The notes beneath the pieces were generated by a model, which was given only the letters and a program-made list of their open reading frames with translations, did no database searches and was not told the DNA's origin. This document shows, piece after piece, positions 1 to 16,300 of a stretch of DNA of 64,000 nucleotides; within the stretch, counting starts at the first letter, position 1, and each line of letters opens with the position of its first letter. This stretch comes from Whitmania pigra (Eukaryota > Annelida > Clitellata > Hirudinida > Haemopidae). The position numbers were made by a program, and so were the translations under genes. The stretch lies in assembly GCA_021613335.1 (NCBI GenBank), contig JAJTWR010000407.1, positions 222,501-286,500 of the forward strand, in the 5' to 3' direction.

Positions 1-114
1 GATTTGGCGCCATTTTTGTAAATACTCGTCTTCTGTTTGCACTATCGATCATAGTTGTCCCTGTTAATGCTCTGTGAATTACTTCGTCCGTACTTGGTTG
101 CTCTTGCTCACGGT

Positions 115-338
115 AGTGATGATGATGATGATGATGATGACTATTATGATAATGATAATGATTGTGACGGTGATAATGATGACGATTATGATAGTGATAA
201 TGATTATGAGGTTAATGATGATGATGATGACGATTAAGATAGTGATAATGATTATGAGGTTAATGATGATGATGATGATGATGATGATGACGATTATGAT
301 AATGATCGTGAAGATGATAGCGATGATGGTTTAGTTGA
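115..338. repeat. GAT/GAC-rich trinucleotide array
   Basis: Imperfect array of GAT units with GAC, AAT and TAT variants. Open frames through it give only Asp/Asn/Tyr or Met/Ile runs, so I treat them as non-coding. Bases 339-797 hold nothing I recognise; a 66-codon open frame at 355-555 has no protein-family signal. Confidence 0.85.
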
Positions 339-797
339 TGGCGATGAATAAATTATGATAATGAGCGAAAGTGCTGCGAATCGAAATGAAAATCAAATTA
401 AACCTCAACCGAGGCTGATATTTTCGCGATTTTCATGGAAATTAATTTTAATCTGTTTCATTTTTAAAGAGAATTTCGTGAGAATAAATGAGGGAATTTT
501 TCAAATAACGTCAACGCTTACTTTGGGAGTAACGCTCACGTGTTCATTAGGTTAGGCTTCCAGGACTAATAAGATTACACTTTGAACGACATCAAACCAT
601 TAGCAACTCAAGCAAAAAAAAGTGGAATATTTTCAAGTCGAAGTTCATTTTTTATGAAAAAAATGATTTCAAAAGTGAAAAGTTAATTTTCCCTAAAAAT
701 ATTTCCAAGAAACATCTCTATTACTCATTCAACAACGTCCTAATATCGATTCACTCGAAAAGGTGCAAGAAAATTTGAAGAATATTTTGAGTGAAAC

Positions 798-4813
<4,016 letters not shown>

Positions 4814-4837
4814 GTTAATGTCAACACCAGTGATTAA

Positions 4838-4870
<33 letters not shown>

Positions 4871-4893
4871 GCTGCCGATGATGATGATGATGA
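4838..4893. repeat. GAT array just upstream of the CSGALNACT start codon
   Basis: Read on the minus strand this encodes a run of His in the same frame as CSGALNACT and is separated from its ATG by only eight codons. It is probably 5' UTR, but it could sit inside a longer N-terminus. Confidence 0.7.
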
Positions 4894-5179
4894 GAATGGT
4901 TGTTGTTGCGATGCAGACAATGAAGATGACTCTGATGATGGAAACTTGCCTTGCCTGACCCTGAAGATTTTTGTTCATTCTGAGTAAATATGGGTTCAAA
5001 AAGGATGGAAAAAATAAAAAAAGAGAAAGACCACTGCTAATGAGTCTTAATTTTTGATTTTTACCTTTTTTTCTGTTCGTGTTTCGTGTCATAAATTACT
5101 CATATTATCCTCCGTACATTCATTGTGTCATCAGAAGGAAGAACTTTTGCTCATCATTTAATTAGTCCGTCCCTCATTC

Positions 5180-5222
5180 TATCCATCCATCCATCCATCC
5201 ATCCATCCATCCATCCATCCAC
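5180..5222. repeat. (CATC)n tetranucleotide repeat
   Basis: About ten tandem CATC units. The flanks (5100-5950) are AT-rich and without a recognisable gene; an open frame at 5253-5483 (-) is low complexity. Confidence 0.9.
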
Positions 5223-5949
5223 CTGTTCAGATGTTCAGTTCAGTAACCTTCTTTAGGATGAAATGTTATTGACAAGTGAGAGTACAAAATGGGAGTCTTT
5301 TCGAACAAGCATCCACCATGTTCTTGTCTCGTGTTGTTTATGGTCGGAACAAGACTTGTTCAACAGTTTACGATGAGGGCATTTCAATGGTGATAATGTG
5401 GTGAATGTGGCGATGATATTGATAATGATGATGATGATGAGGATGGTGATGGTGCGAAATAACCATTGGTGAATAGAAATCAAACAAATCTTTTGATCAA
5501 AAAAACATGAAAAGATGAATTAAAAATCGTTGGGAAAGTATTTTTTCAAAACGTGCGAAAGTTCGTGGGTTGAACAGATTCGGAGATCAATCAACCAATC
5601 AATCAAGTTGTCGATCGAATATTAATCAATATTCGCTCATTTAAAAGATGAAATTCAATTATAATTATATCATAAATAAATTATGACTTGTCAAGTGATA
5701 ATAAACGTTGAACCAATTTACGTTTCTATTTATTTTTATTTAATTTTTTTAATTTTAAGAAAAACAACGTTTCAAACAACTCACCTGTTTATTTTTCCAT
5801 TTGCCATTTAATCCTAAGAAGCTTTAAACTTAAAAATAACGAATATTCATTAAATTACTAATTGGATCTAATTATAATATTCAATAAATTATTCATTAGA
5901 TCTAATTGCAATATGTAGGCTGGTTTCCAGGTGAGACGACACCACCAAC

Positions 5950-5990
5950 AACAATTGCATCTGACTCAGCAACATCGCGCCTTTATAAGG
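5950..5990 (-). promoter_or_regulatory. Candidate CSGALNACT promoter (TATA plus AP-1-like site)
   Basis: On the minus strand TATAAA lies at 5987-5982. About 30 bp downstream is an initiator-like TCAGAT near 5957, overlapping TGACTCA (5962-5968), an AP-1-type site. Position and strand fit a 5' UTR start for CSGALNACT 1.1 kb away, but no UTR exon is proven. The TATA is near-palindromic, so a plus-strand start near 6010 is also possible. Confidence 0.35.
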
Positions 5991-6112
5991 AGCCGTCTGC
6001 AGGTAATTAACCGAACAGGATCGCTAATGTCTCGCTGCGATGAAGACGACGACGAAGAGGGAAGGAAAATGATGAAAACGATAAAGCGCCGATGAAGATG
6101 AAGTGATGGTTA

Positions 6113-6262
6113 AATGATGATATCGCGATGATGATGATGAGGATGATGATGATGATCATGATGATGATGATGATCATGATGATGATGATAAAAACGATAA
6201 AACGGTCATGATGCTGAGGATGTGGTGATGATGATGATGAGGAGGATGAAATGATGATGACG
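6113..6262. repeat. GAT-rich array
   Basis: Imperfect GAT units with ATCATGAT interruptions. The minus-strand open frame through it is Ile/Ser-rich low complexity. From 6263 to 6680 I see no gene; a short inverted AATAAT/ATTATT stretch lies near 6425-6450. Confidence 0.8.
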
Positions 6263-6681
6263 ACGTTTACAAAAGCACACATTCATCATCGTCTGCATCT
6301 CAAGGTATCTTTGTTATTCCTCGTTGCTCGGTGCAAAATGGAGACCAAAGTTCGCTCACCCACGTCTTTCCAGCAACAATTACTCACAACTTACAAGAAA
6401 TTATGCTTCATAATTTCAAGAAAATAATAATAATAATATTATTATTATTGTTACTATTGTTACTATTATCAACTTGAAATTTTAAGATGCAAGTCTTGAA
6501 ACATTGCAAACCTTTTAACGTGTCTTCATTAAATCGCGTGTTTAGCAATAAATTAAGCTTTCAAAACCTTTGTAACAAAAAATCTTGCTCAGTACTTGCG
6601 CATATTTCAAGTCTTCAGACTGTCTCTTGAACACGACAATGATCATCTTTATCTTCTAGCTTATTAAGCTTACGCATGCAT

Positions 6682-6962
<281 letters not shown>

Positions 6963-7121
6963 TGTTATTTCTTAATTACCGGCAAATAATGTTAAGGAGA
7001 TGGTGAGCATTAACCTCAGTTTAAAGTAACTTCCTGTGCCATCCACCACAAAATACTTTCAAATTTAATGTTAATTAAGCCTTTTCAGTTCATTATAAAC
7101 TGAGGACTAAAAATAACTTTG

Positions 7122-7216
7122 TGACGTCACACGAAGTGACCTGGATTTGGGGAATGACTGAAAAGGGGGAGAACTGTTTTCTCCACCTTTCGAATCTGTG
7201 ACGTCACGATCACGTG
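7122..7216. promoter_or_regulatory. Paired CRE palindromes plus E-box
   Basis: Two perfect TGACGTCA palindromes (7122-7129 and 7199-7206) lie 77 bp apart, followed 4 bp later by the palindrome CACGTG (7211-7216). The local sequence is less AT-rich than its surroundings. These are consensus CREB/ATF and bHLH sites. No start site or exon is visible beside them, so this would be a distal element. Confidence 0.45.
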
Positions 7217-7309
7217 TCCGTCACGCTTCACTGCTTAAAACTTTTCTGACCGTCATGGGAGGATGACGAGATCTGCAGCAAATTAATGAATTCATTAATT
7301 CATCAAACA

Positions 7310-7311
<2 letters not shown>

Positions 7312-7347
<36 letters not shown>

Positions 7348-7353
7348 TTATTA

Positions 7354-7394
<41 letters not shown>

Positions 7395-7461
7395 TATTAT
7401 TATATTATATTATTATTATATATTATTATTATTATTATTATTATATATTATTATTATTATG

Positions 7462-7522
<61 letters not shown>

Positions 7523-7570
7523 TTATTATTATTATTATATTATTATTATTATTTATTATTATTATTATAG
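7312..7570. repeat. (ATT)n microsatellite, ~260 bp
   Basis: ATT array with several ATATT slips. The 7571-8017 flank is AT-rich with no gene signal. Confidence 0.95.
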
Positions 7571-8017
7571 ATATTAATTTTTATTCACCTCACTTGTTTG
7601 TGCATGCATCAACTGCAACAACTTAATACATTAAACTCAAATTATTAATATTATTATTTAATTTCGCAACTTACAAATATTATAACAATAATAATATTTA
7701 ACAATATTCTTGCATAGAATAGTTAAATTATGAATAAACAATGTGATAATTTATCATTGTATAATATTATGACTTAATTATATTATTAAAATTAATTAAG
7801 TAAAACTGTGAATATTAACACTATTACTATTAATATGATTTACAAATTAATAACAAAATAATTTACGTACAACAAAGGAAATTTTAAAAATGAAACAAGA
7901 ACATTTGAACTTCTGCAGACCACCCAAGATGGTTAAACTTTTTGTAAAAACATCTCCATGGTGTGGCTATCATTTTCATCACTGCATTTCAAGATAAGAC
8001 AATAGTCGTAGTCTTTG

Positions 8018-8063
8018 TCATCATCATCATCCTGATCATCATAATCAGCATCTTCGTCGTCAC

Positions 8064-8099
<36 letters not shown>

Positions 8100-8130
8100 A
8101 ATCAGCATCTTCGACATCATCATCACGATT
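8018..8130. repeat. ATC trinucleotide array
   Basis: ATC units interrupted by CTGATCATAATCAGC-type blocks that occur twice. The 69-codon open frame across it is Ile-rich repeat translation. No gene is visible from 8131 to 8640. Confidence 0.8.
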
Positions 8131-8645
8131 ATTTATGCTAATTTCATTTTCAACAATTACATAATTTGTTAAGCTTAATCATTTTCCACGTAGTATAATA
8201 ACACCTTAATATGATAATCATTTACATTCGTAGTTTAATTAATGTCATATTGCACAATGCATTTGAGCTACGGAAATAACGAAATAACAATATAATAATA
8301 ATAATGGTAATAATAATAATAACATTAATATTAATAACCAAAATATTGTAGCATACTACTTCTGTTAAGCTACAGTAGTTTTTAATTAGCATTTGTGATA
8401 TTTCTAATTAAAAAAGTACTCTGACAACTAACATGTCAATTTAAATCGTCAAATGGTAAGTGATGTGACAGAGATGTAAACTTTCAAGGTCCATAGGCCA
8501 AGATCATTGCAAGGACATCACAACATCACAAATTTACTGACACCTTTTGTAATATTATTAATTATGATTGTTATGACAATATGTACATAATAAAATTGTA
8601 ACAAATTAGAAATGTCTGCAAGACATTTTTATACTCTGACCGTCG

Positions 8646-8717
8646 GGCTCGTTGGTCTAGGGGTATGATTCTCGCTTTGGGTGCGAGAGGTCCCGGGTTC
8701 AAATCCCGGACGAGCCC
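8646..8717 (+). tRNA. trnP-UGG: tRNA-Pro (anticodon UGG)
   Basis: A 72-nt cloverleaf without an intron. The acceptor GGCTCGT pairs with ACGAGCC. The D arm contains box A (TGGTCTAGGGG). The anticodon stem CTCGC/GCGAG encloses TTTGGGT with anticodon TGG, and the T arm contains box B (GGTTCAAATCC). The discriminator is C, CCA is not encoded, and a TTTT Pol III terminator follows at 8722-8725. All stems pair, so this looks functional. Confidence 0.97.
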
Positions 8718-8778
8718 GCGGTTTTGAAAGTATTCACAGGTTGTTGTGTTATGTTTTTAATATTAACTTCAGCTTATA

Positions 8779-10369
8779 CAGTCAGGACAGAAACCATAAG
8801 GACACCCCATTATTTCGTAATAACTCGATAAAGAAAAATTTGATTGTAGGGAAATTTTAATATGTTATGTATTTATATATTTGTGATTATCTCTTAAATT
8901 TTCATCAAAATATGTTCGTGCATTAATTTTAAAATTCCAAAAACGTGATTTCGGGGCGTCCAATAACCATAAAAGACACTTCAAAAATCATCGAAAAATG
9001 ACTAAAAACTTTGTGAAAAAAACAGGAAAAAGTTTATTAATATGAAATAATGTTTCCTTTATTTTCAATAACTTTAAAACATCTCTTGTTCATTGATTTT
9101 ATAAGAGCTTTTAAGAAATTTCTGTCCAGTTCTTTCCAGGCACTCCTAATGGTGTTTTCCAGGTCAGATTTTGAATGAAACTGCCTTCCATTGTTGTAAA
9201 CAAATCTTGACAACATTCCCCAAACATTTTCTATAGGATTTAAGTCCGGGGAACAAGCTGGCCAACTCATAACTTTCAAATTTCTCCTCTGGAAAAATGT
9301 CTTTGTCAACTTGGAAGTGTGGATCGGGGCATTATCTTGCTGGAAAAATAAAATTTCCTCCATAATAATCTTCCCCAAAAGGCAACAGATGGTCTTCTAA
9401 AACTTTGATGTAATCCACAGAAGACTGTCCCCCATCCAGAAAGGCTTATTCAGTCAATCCTTCACTGGAAATTCCTCCCCAAATCATCACCGATCCTGCT
9501 CCATGATTTCGGCTAAAAAATGTTTCCTTTTCTAATCTGAGGTCATGCCAATAGAACTGATGACCATCAGGTCCATCTAGGTTAAATTTCTTCTCATCTG
9601 AAAAATAATATTGCCCCAACCATCTCTGTTAGAAAGCATGGTTTTGGCCCATTCCACTCTTGCCAACTTGTGATGGTTTTTAAGAGCTGGAATCTTTAAT
9701 CTTTTTTCATATAATAAAATACCACTAGATCTCAAATAATTTAACACTGTACTTTTACAAATTCTTAAATCAAGTTCATTTCTAATTTGATTTGCTGAAA
9801 ATTTACATGAAGAAACCTTTCTTACCAGGAGTCTCTGCTGACGAATCGGCAGTTTTTTAGGTCTTCCATGATCATTTTTTGCCCCATATTCCTCAGGAGC
9901 TTTTACGTAGTTCCAGATGACTGTCTTGGATCGCTTGAGCTCTTTGGCAATTTCCCTGATCGAATAATTTGCTTGTCTGAAGGCCTCAATCTGCCCCTTC
10001 TCCTTGTCAGACAACGTTTTCCCTCTAGCCATTTATAAAATAGTAATTTTATAAACTTCACATCAATTTCTAACTTTCTTTGGATCTATATATTGATAAT
10101 ATTTGCATAATGTGCATTTTGGTTGCATAACTATGACAAATTTCAAGTTTTATTGGGAATAAATAAAGATGTCCTTTATCGTTTTTAAACGGCCATAAAA
10201 TGCTATTTTGCATATTTTACAAGGTCAGCTTGTTAAATTTTTTTGAAATTTTGCAGGATGTTTTGTCTACCATAAAGAGATATTATATAAAAAATTGAGT
10301 AATATTGAACTTATATTTAACGAGTTATCACAAAAATATGGGGTGTCCTTAAGGTTTCTGTCCGCACTG
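8779..10369 (-). mobile_element. Tc1-family DNA transposon, inactive
   Basis: A 1,591-bp element flanked by TA (8777-8778 and 10370-10371). The terminal inverted repeats run about 54 bp with few mismatches (CAGTCAGGACAGAAACC against CAGTGCGGACAGAAACC at the outer ends). A second related motif (AACCATAAAAGACAC) sits inside the left end near 8962 and a weaker one near 10160 at the right, suggesting an IR/DR layout with two transposase-binding sites per end. The transposase on the minus strand is broken. The near-identical ends suggest a fairly recent insertion. Confidence 0.93.
9037..10032 (-). pseudogene. Tc1 transposase pseudogene (DD34E)
   Basis: The start at 10032 (MARGKTLSDKEKG) is followed by paired helix-turn-helix regions, including the IWNYV helix and the GRPKK linker typical of Tc1. 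The catalytic triad is visible across frames: first Asp in FSDEKKFNL, second Asp in FFQQDNAP, and Glu in NPIENVWG, with 34 residues between the last two. Damage: a one-base loss near 9603 shifts frame before the first Asp, an in-frame TAA lies near 9451, and a second frameshift lies near 9385. It cannot make transposase. Confidence 0.93.
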
Positions 10370-10750
10370 TATGATGAACTCTTGTGACATCACAGACATC
10401 ATCATCATCAGCAGCACTATCGTCATCATCGTCATCATCACCGCGACATTCTGGAAGGAAGTTTATAGGCAGACTAATGTGAAGCATCTTTTTTAAACGT
10501 CACTTTCCGAGCTAAGTAGGTCATTCGCGGAAAAAAAGTAGGTCACATATTTATCTGCTTTCATGAGGTTATAAGGAAAACCATTTTCCAATGATCGAGT
10601 TATGTTCTGCTTTTATTGTTGATGATAAGGTTGTTGTTGTTGTTGCTCTTTTATGTTGTGTGTGTTTGTGAAACATAACTGAATGTATTTGACTTGAATT
10701 TCAGATGAATGCATTTTGGGTTTGTATTTCCAGGTTTTGAAAGTTCGAGT

Positions 10751-10837
10751 GTTGAAGCAACATGTTGTAGTTGTTGTCCACATAATATAGTTGTGTTGAA
10801 GCAACATGTTGTAGTTGTTGTCCACATAATATAGTTG
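10751..10837. repeat. Two tandem copies of a 44-bp unit
   Basis: Copies starting at 10751 and 10795 look identical over about 43 bp. Each contains the palindrome CAACATGTTG. The surrounding 10380-11470 has a short ATC stretch (10397-10440) but no gene I can support. Confidence 0.9.
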
Positions 10838-11471
10838 CGCTTGTTGCTAGGAACAAGTCACTTGCAAATATTAGTCAGATGAAGAAATTAATTTTCTGTT
10901 ATTGGAAAATAAATGGAACGTAATAAACAATATTCAACGTTATCCAATATTTTGATGATTTGTAATCAAGTTCATGTAGTGCAAATTACTAGTCTAAAAA
11001 ACCGTAACTTTAATTGGTTACTTAGAAATTGTTATTGTTAGGAACATAAATCCGATTACCAACATAAATTAGTTCGTAATTGCATCACGCGTGTTTACAA
11101 TTTGGTTTCCATTGCTTCTGCGTGTTTTTCTTCAACTTGTAATTTTGCATCACTTAAGTCTGTAAGCTGAAGACGCCGCTTAGGAAGTCACGTGCTGGAA
11201 ATTAAAATGTATTTAGAAACATGTTGATGTAATAGGTGGATATGTTAATTAGTTAATATATTAACTTCAAACGTTTCTTCATTCTTTATCATAAACATTA
11301 AGATTACATTAGATAATTATTTGTGAACAGATTACATATTTAGCAAGTTCTGGAAACATGTTTTAAAGCATTTCCATAATGAATTTAGCAGCTAGCGACC
11401 CAAAATAGCATCGATTGAAGTACATTTTTGCTTCCAAAACGGCTTCAATGGTTTTAGTTTTGACTTCTTAG

Positions 11472-11571
11472 CAACACACAAACGCACACACATACAGGCA
11501 GACACGTACACACATACAGGCGCACACGTACACACATACAGGCGCACACGCACACACATACAGGCACACAA
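11472..11571. repeat. CA-rich 22-bp minisatellite
   Basis: About four and a half copies of a 22-bp unit built on CACACATACAGGCGCACACG. The Cys/Val-rich open frame on the minus strand is a repeat artefact. Confidence 0.85.
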
Positions 11572-11599
11572 CTCAAGAACTTTCACTTGAAGGAACTTT

Positions 11600-12940
11600 A
11601 AAATGACTTGCTTTGCCTCACAAAATATCGTTTAATTGATGCATTTTAAAATGAAATTTGTGGTTTAATTGATAACTTTTCTCTCATTCAATTGTGAATT
11701 ACTATATTAAGCGTTGATTTCAAATATTTTACATCAATTCGTGAAAAATTGTTTATAGATTTTCATGGTAAGTCCTTTTCATAAAATAATTTCTAAGAAT
11801 TTCTAATTCTGGTTATTTTTCGGAGCTTTTCGTTGGAGGGGAGAATAAATGGTCAATTTTTTAAAATTTTCCTTCTTAAATTGACACACGTTTGTCTTCC
11901 ATTTGTTTACAGCACCAATTAACTTCAAGCATCATTTTTAAAGCACTGGAACTTAATTTAATAAAAAAATATTTTACGTTAATGCTCGTTATTTCGATTT
12001 AATTGCTTCAATTAAATATTTTTGGAGATTCTCTTTCTTAATAAAATATTATTAATTATTATTAGTTATTTTATTAATATTATTATTTTACAATTTAAAT
12101 AATAAAAAAGTATCCTTCTTTAAATAGGGACTTAATCACAGTTTATCGGTCGTTGCCGAAATGACGTCCCAATCACTGCTTATTAATAAAGTCGCTTGGT
12201 ACACTCAAATGTTCATTTTTATTATTTTTTATGAATTTGTAGTTAAACAGTAATTTAACAAGAATAATTATTAATAATTGTAATCATTAATTGCATCACC
12301 CAACCACAGCATGTCATTAGTCTTACTTGGCAGTTACTGAAGTGCGAATTTTTATTATTATTATTGTTATTAATGTTGCTGTTGCCAATTATTAATATTC
12401 GTGTATGCGACCATAAAAGAATAATCTAACAGAATAATTGGTGACAACACGCACACACAAGAGACAATGAAGTAAGATTCAGTATCCATCACACTTCCTC
12501 AGAACAAGAACCACTGCAGCAGAATCTTTCGCACTTAATTGAGTGAGGAAATACTTTAATCACTTACTCACAATAATTATAGTCACAACTAATATTCTCA
12601 ATAATTCCTAAAGCGATATTATTATCATCTCGTGAATGCCACTTCACTGAAGCCTAAATTTCAGGTCTTCATGTAAAACCAATGTTATGAAAGTTTCTTG
12701 TAATATTTATTTGATATTAATGAGAAAGTATAAAAATCGTGTTAAAGTAAAAAATTGTGTCCGTGACTTTCAACGTTCAACGTTTTTGATCAATTTTTAA
12801 AACGTTATTTAACAACATTTACAAACAACTGAGGAATAAAGCAGGACTTACGTTTTAACGCAAAAAAAGTTCACAAAATTCCTGTCAGCAGAGATCAACG
12901 GAGCGTGGACTCCACCAACGGATTAAAGAAGCAAAACAGA
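11600..12940. other. AT-rich intergenic stretch, no gene seen
   Basis: I looked on both strands for exon-like segments with splice sites and found none I would defend. Short ATT and AAT stretches occur near 12050-12120 and 12350. Confidence 0.6.
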
Positions 12941-12984
12941 AGCACACAATTTTGATTCACTTCCTCTCAAATTGCTCGAAACAG

Positions 12985-13107
12985 AATCACACCTTCGACT
13001 TCGTTCGTGGAGGACTCGCCTTGAAACAGTCACCGACACCAACCCACTTCGCCTTCATCGGAGGCTCCTCGACAATCCGCAACATCGCACGAGCACACCT
13101 GAAACTT
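12985..13107 (+). other. Orphan exon-like segment
   Basis: A 123-bp island with much higher GC and GC-rich third positions than its flanks. On plus it has an acceptor (CGAAACAG), 41 open codons beginning NHTFDFVRGG and a GTAAGC donor. On minus an equally good exon exists (13098-12993, acceptor AAGTTTCAG, donor GTGTGA). I recognise no family on either strand. It may be an exon of an unmodelled gene or a conserved noncoding island. Confidence 0.3.
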
Positions 13108-13320
13108 GTAAGCACGCGGATGAGCAAATGGCATGCAAAAGAAAACAAGATGTTCAATCTCTGTCCATTTTAACAAAAAATTACAAATAAACATTGAATG
13201 ATAAAAATATCTCTTATCACATCACAGGGCATGATGATGATGATAACGACGACGATGATTATGACGATGACAATGACGGCCATACTGGTAATGGACTGTA
13301 CTGATATTCATCAAGCAGAA

Positions 13321-16300
13321 TCAAAGAGTTGGTCCCATAAGTGTGGTGTTGAAGGCAGTTTCGTTGAGGAAGAATCTCAGATCAGCCACGAAGGATTGCA
13401 TCTTCTGCGAGAAGGAGAGACTTTCCTGCCGGAGAAATCAAGTTTCCATTGATTACAAACACATAATTAGCAGTTAATAGGATTAATAAAATTAATAATT
13501 AACAAGCAAATGTAATCATTTTAAACTAAATTTCATGGCCTTTCTCACAGTAAACTCTCAACAACATCAGACAATTTCTAAATTCAAATCAAGAAATTGA
13601 AATTAAGCAAAGCAAAATTTTTATCAACAAACAGAATTACAGTCAGACAACCTCGCCAATGCAACAAAAGCAACTAACATCGGTGGCAGTGAGTCCTTGA
13701 CTGAGGAATCTCGAGTACTCGTCGTTGAGAGGACACGAGGACAGTAACTGTGGAATGAAGTCTTTGTAGAAGAATCCAAAGTCCACTGCAGCCATGTTGA
13801 AAATGGCTGCCATGACCTCCTCCTGTAGAAGGTCGTGAACTTTGTGGATGAGGATGGAGGTCAGTAAGAAGAGGAATCTTGGCAAGAATTGATCCCTGAA
13901 GCTTGGCTGACATAAAAAAAAGAAGCACAACGTAAAATAACCGCACTCACAAAACGTAAATATACAAGGACTGTAATTCACAAGAACTGTAAATGCACAA
14001 TTAATTAATTATAAATTAATAATTTATTAATAAATAATTAATAATAATTATTAATAAATAAAATGTTACTTATTAATACCCACTACATTTCAAGGTCAAA
14101 CAAAAGAGTGAAATTCAACCTTTGAATACATTTTGAATTGCTTGTTCAAAGTTTCGAGTTGGTCAAGAATTTGTCTTGCGAGTTCCACGTCATTTTGAGA
14201 AAGAGAAGTGTCGTAGGCCTGAGACGGATGTAACGAACATTAACAACTTTTAAGCAATTACTAATTGTGCAATAATAAATAAAATAATAATTAATAACAG
14301 TTAAACAAAATTAAATAGTTAGTTTTAAAACAATCAAGTCATCAATAATCTTTTGCCTACCCTCATCATGAGTGCAAAGTATTCCTGATATTGAGCCTGC
14401 AACTGCGGACTCATGTGATTCTTGATGTTGAGTGGTTTGACGTTGTTGATGTTATTGTTGTTGTTGAGAAGGAGGAGGTTGCTGGGGAAGAAGAGGTTCC
14501 AGTTGGACTTGAGGGTGGAAAAGAAGACTGCAAAAAGGACTGGTTTCACAACCGGGGAGGTTCTCTGATGTTAACAGAAAGAAACAATATGTAACAAAAA
14601 TCAAATAACTAGCATTATTACATTATTGAGATGTTATCTTCAAGCCTGAGAACAATGTTTCAGGAATAATTTATTTAATTATTGAAAATAATCAATTTAC
14701 TTCCGACAATAGCACAGAGGGCACCCCATCATAATAGCCCGGCGACAAAATAGCCCCGTCAAAACATAAAACTCATTTCATTTAATCAAATTTGAAATTT
14801 TGACGGCTATATATTTGCTATATTTTGGCTATTTTGACGGGTCACCAGCACAGAGATATGTGAATATTTAAAAAAATAATTCCTAAATCAATTAATCCCA
14901 GTTAACAAATACACCATTACAACACTACATCAATGACTTAACGATAACCACCAAAGTCAGAGGTCAAAATCAGATGATTCACGAAATTGATGATCAGGAC
15001 ACTTTCCTCACCTCGGAGATGATCGGATGTATGCGGTTGAGGCAGACGTCCAAAATGTTTGGCAGGAAGCTGCGAGTTTGTGGCGAACCGTCCTTGACCA
15101 GAGTTTCGAAGATCTGTAGAAGCCTGCAGGAGTTGAATTAATGACAGTTGAGTTTGAAAATCATATTATTTTTCAGCCTCCTCCTTTTCAACAACCTTCA
15201 CCATGACGACCAATTACTAGTCATTTTATTTTTTAATTTTTTTTCTTTCCCAATGAGCCGGTTATTAAAAGTAAACAATAATAATTAATTAAACCAATTA
15301 ATTGATACAGACTTTGCAATGAGTTCGTGGCCCGAAGCATCTTCCTCTTTCAAACTGTCAACAACCAACTTCCTGTCGAGGTTTTAAATAAAAACAATCA
15401 TGCATGACAATTAGCAATTACAAGTAATAGTTACCTATTATACGTAGCAGTTATCAATTACATGTAACAGTAAAATAAATGCATGTTACCATAGCAACTC
15501 AGAAGCCACCTTTTTTTTTTATTGTAACCAAAATCTAACAATGAGAAAGTTTGAAGACAACAAACTTGCTAACAACAAAGACAATGAAGGTCATGATGAT
15601 GATGATGATGATGATGAATATGATAATGATGCAGCCAGCAAACTACCTTGAGAAAATAACAAGGAACTGTTCCAAAACACTCCGCAGAAGTTCTGCACCC
15701 ATCTGAGATCGGAAGGTCTGGATTATGGCAAAGAAGAAGCCCATCATTTTACATGACGTTTCTGTGATTTAAAAAAATATTTATGATTTATGTTGTAAAA
15801 CATTTCATCCTTAACACGTTGTGTAGATCTCAAGCATACGAAACTGCTTAATATCTTGAACAGGACACATTTTCTTTAAAGATATGCAGCGAATCGAGAC
15901 TAAATTCACACAAAACATTCACCAACATCACCAACCTTTCCTGTCGACGAACACGTTGAGCATGTTGATTGCCCTCTGCATGTGTTCCAGAAGGCACTCG
16001 TAACAAACTTCCATCTTTTTTGTCGACAACCCGTTGATGCCAATCACGACGTCGGTCATGATCTCCATGGTTCTTTGGATGACCGTGTTCACTGAAGCAC
16101 GACAGATGGTCGATGACATAAATCGAATGAAACAACAAATTCTAATCGAATCGACTACACAAACAACAACATCAACATTCGAACCTGATTCATTGCCGGC
16201 AATGGACTCCGATCGTGCAGCGGATTGTGAAACCTCGCTGTAGATGTTCGAGAAATCTTTGAAGAGGAAATTGCAAAAGAGCCTCAACAATTCCTTGTGT

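Noticed and set aside
7312..8130. CRISPR-like direct repeats
   Set aside because: Simple trinucleotide arrays without spacers in a eukaryotic genome.
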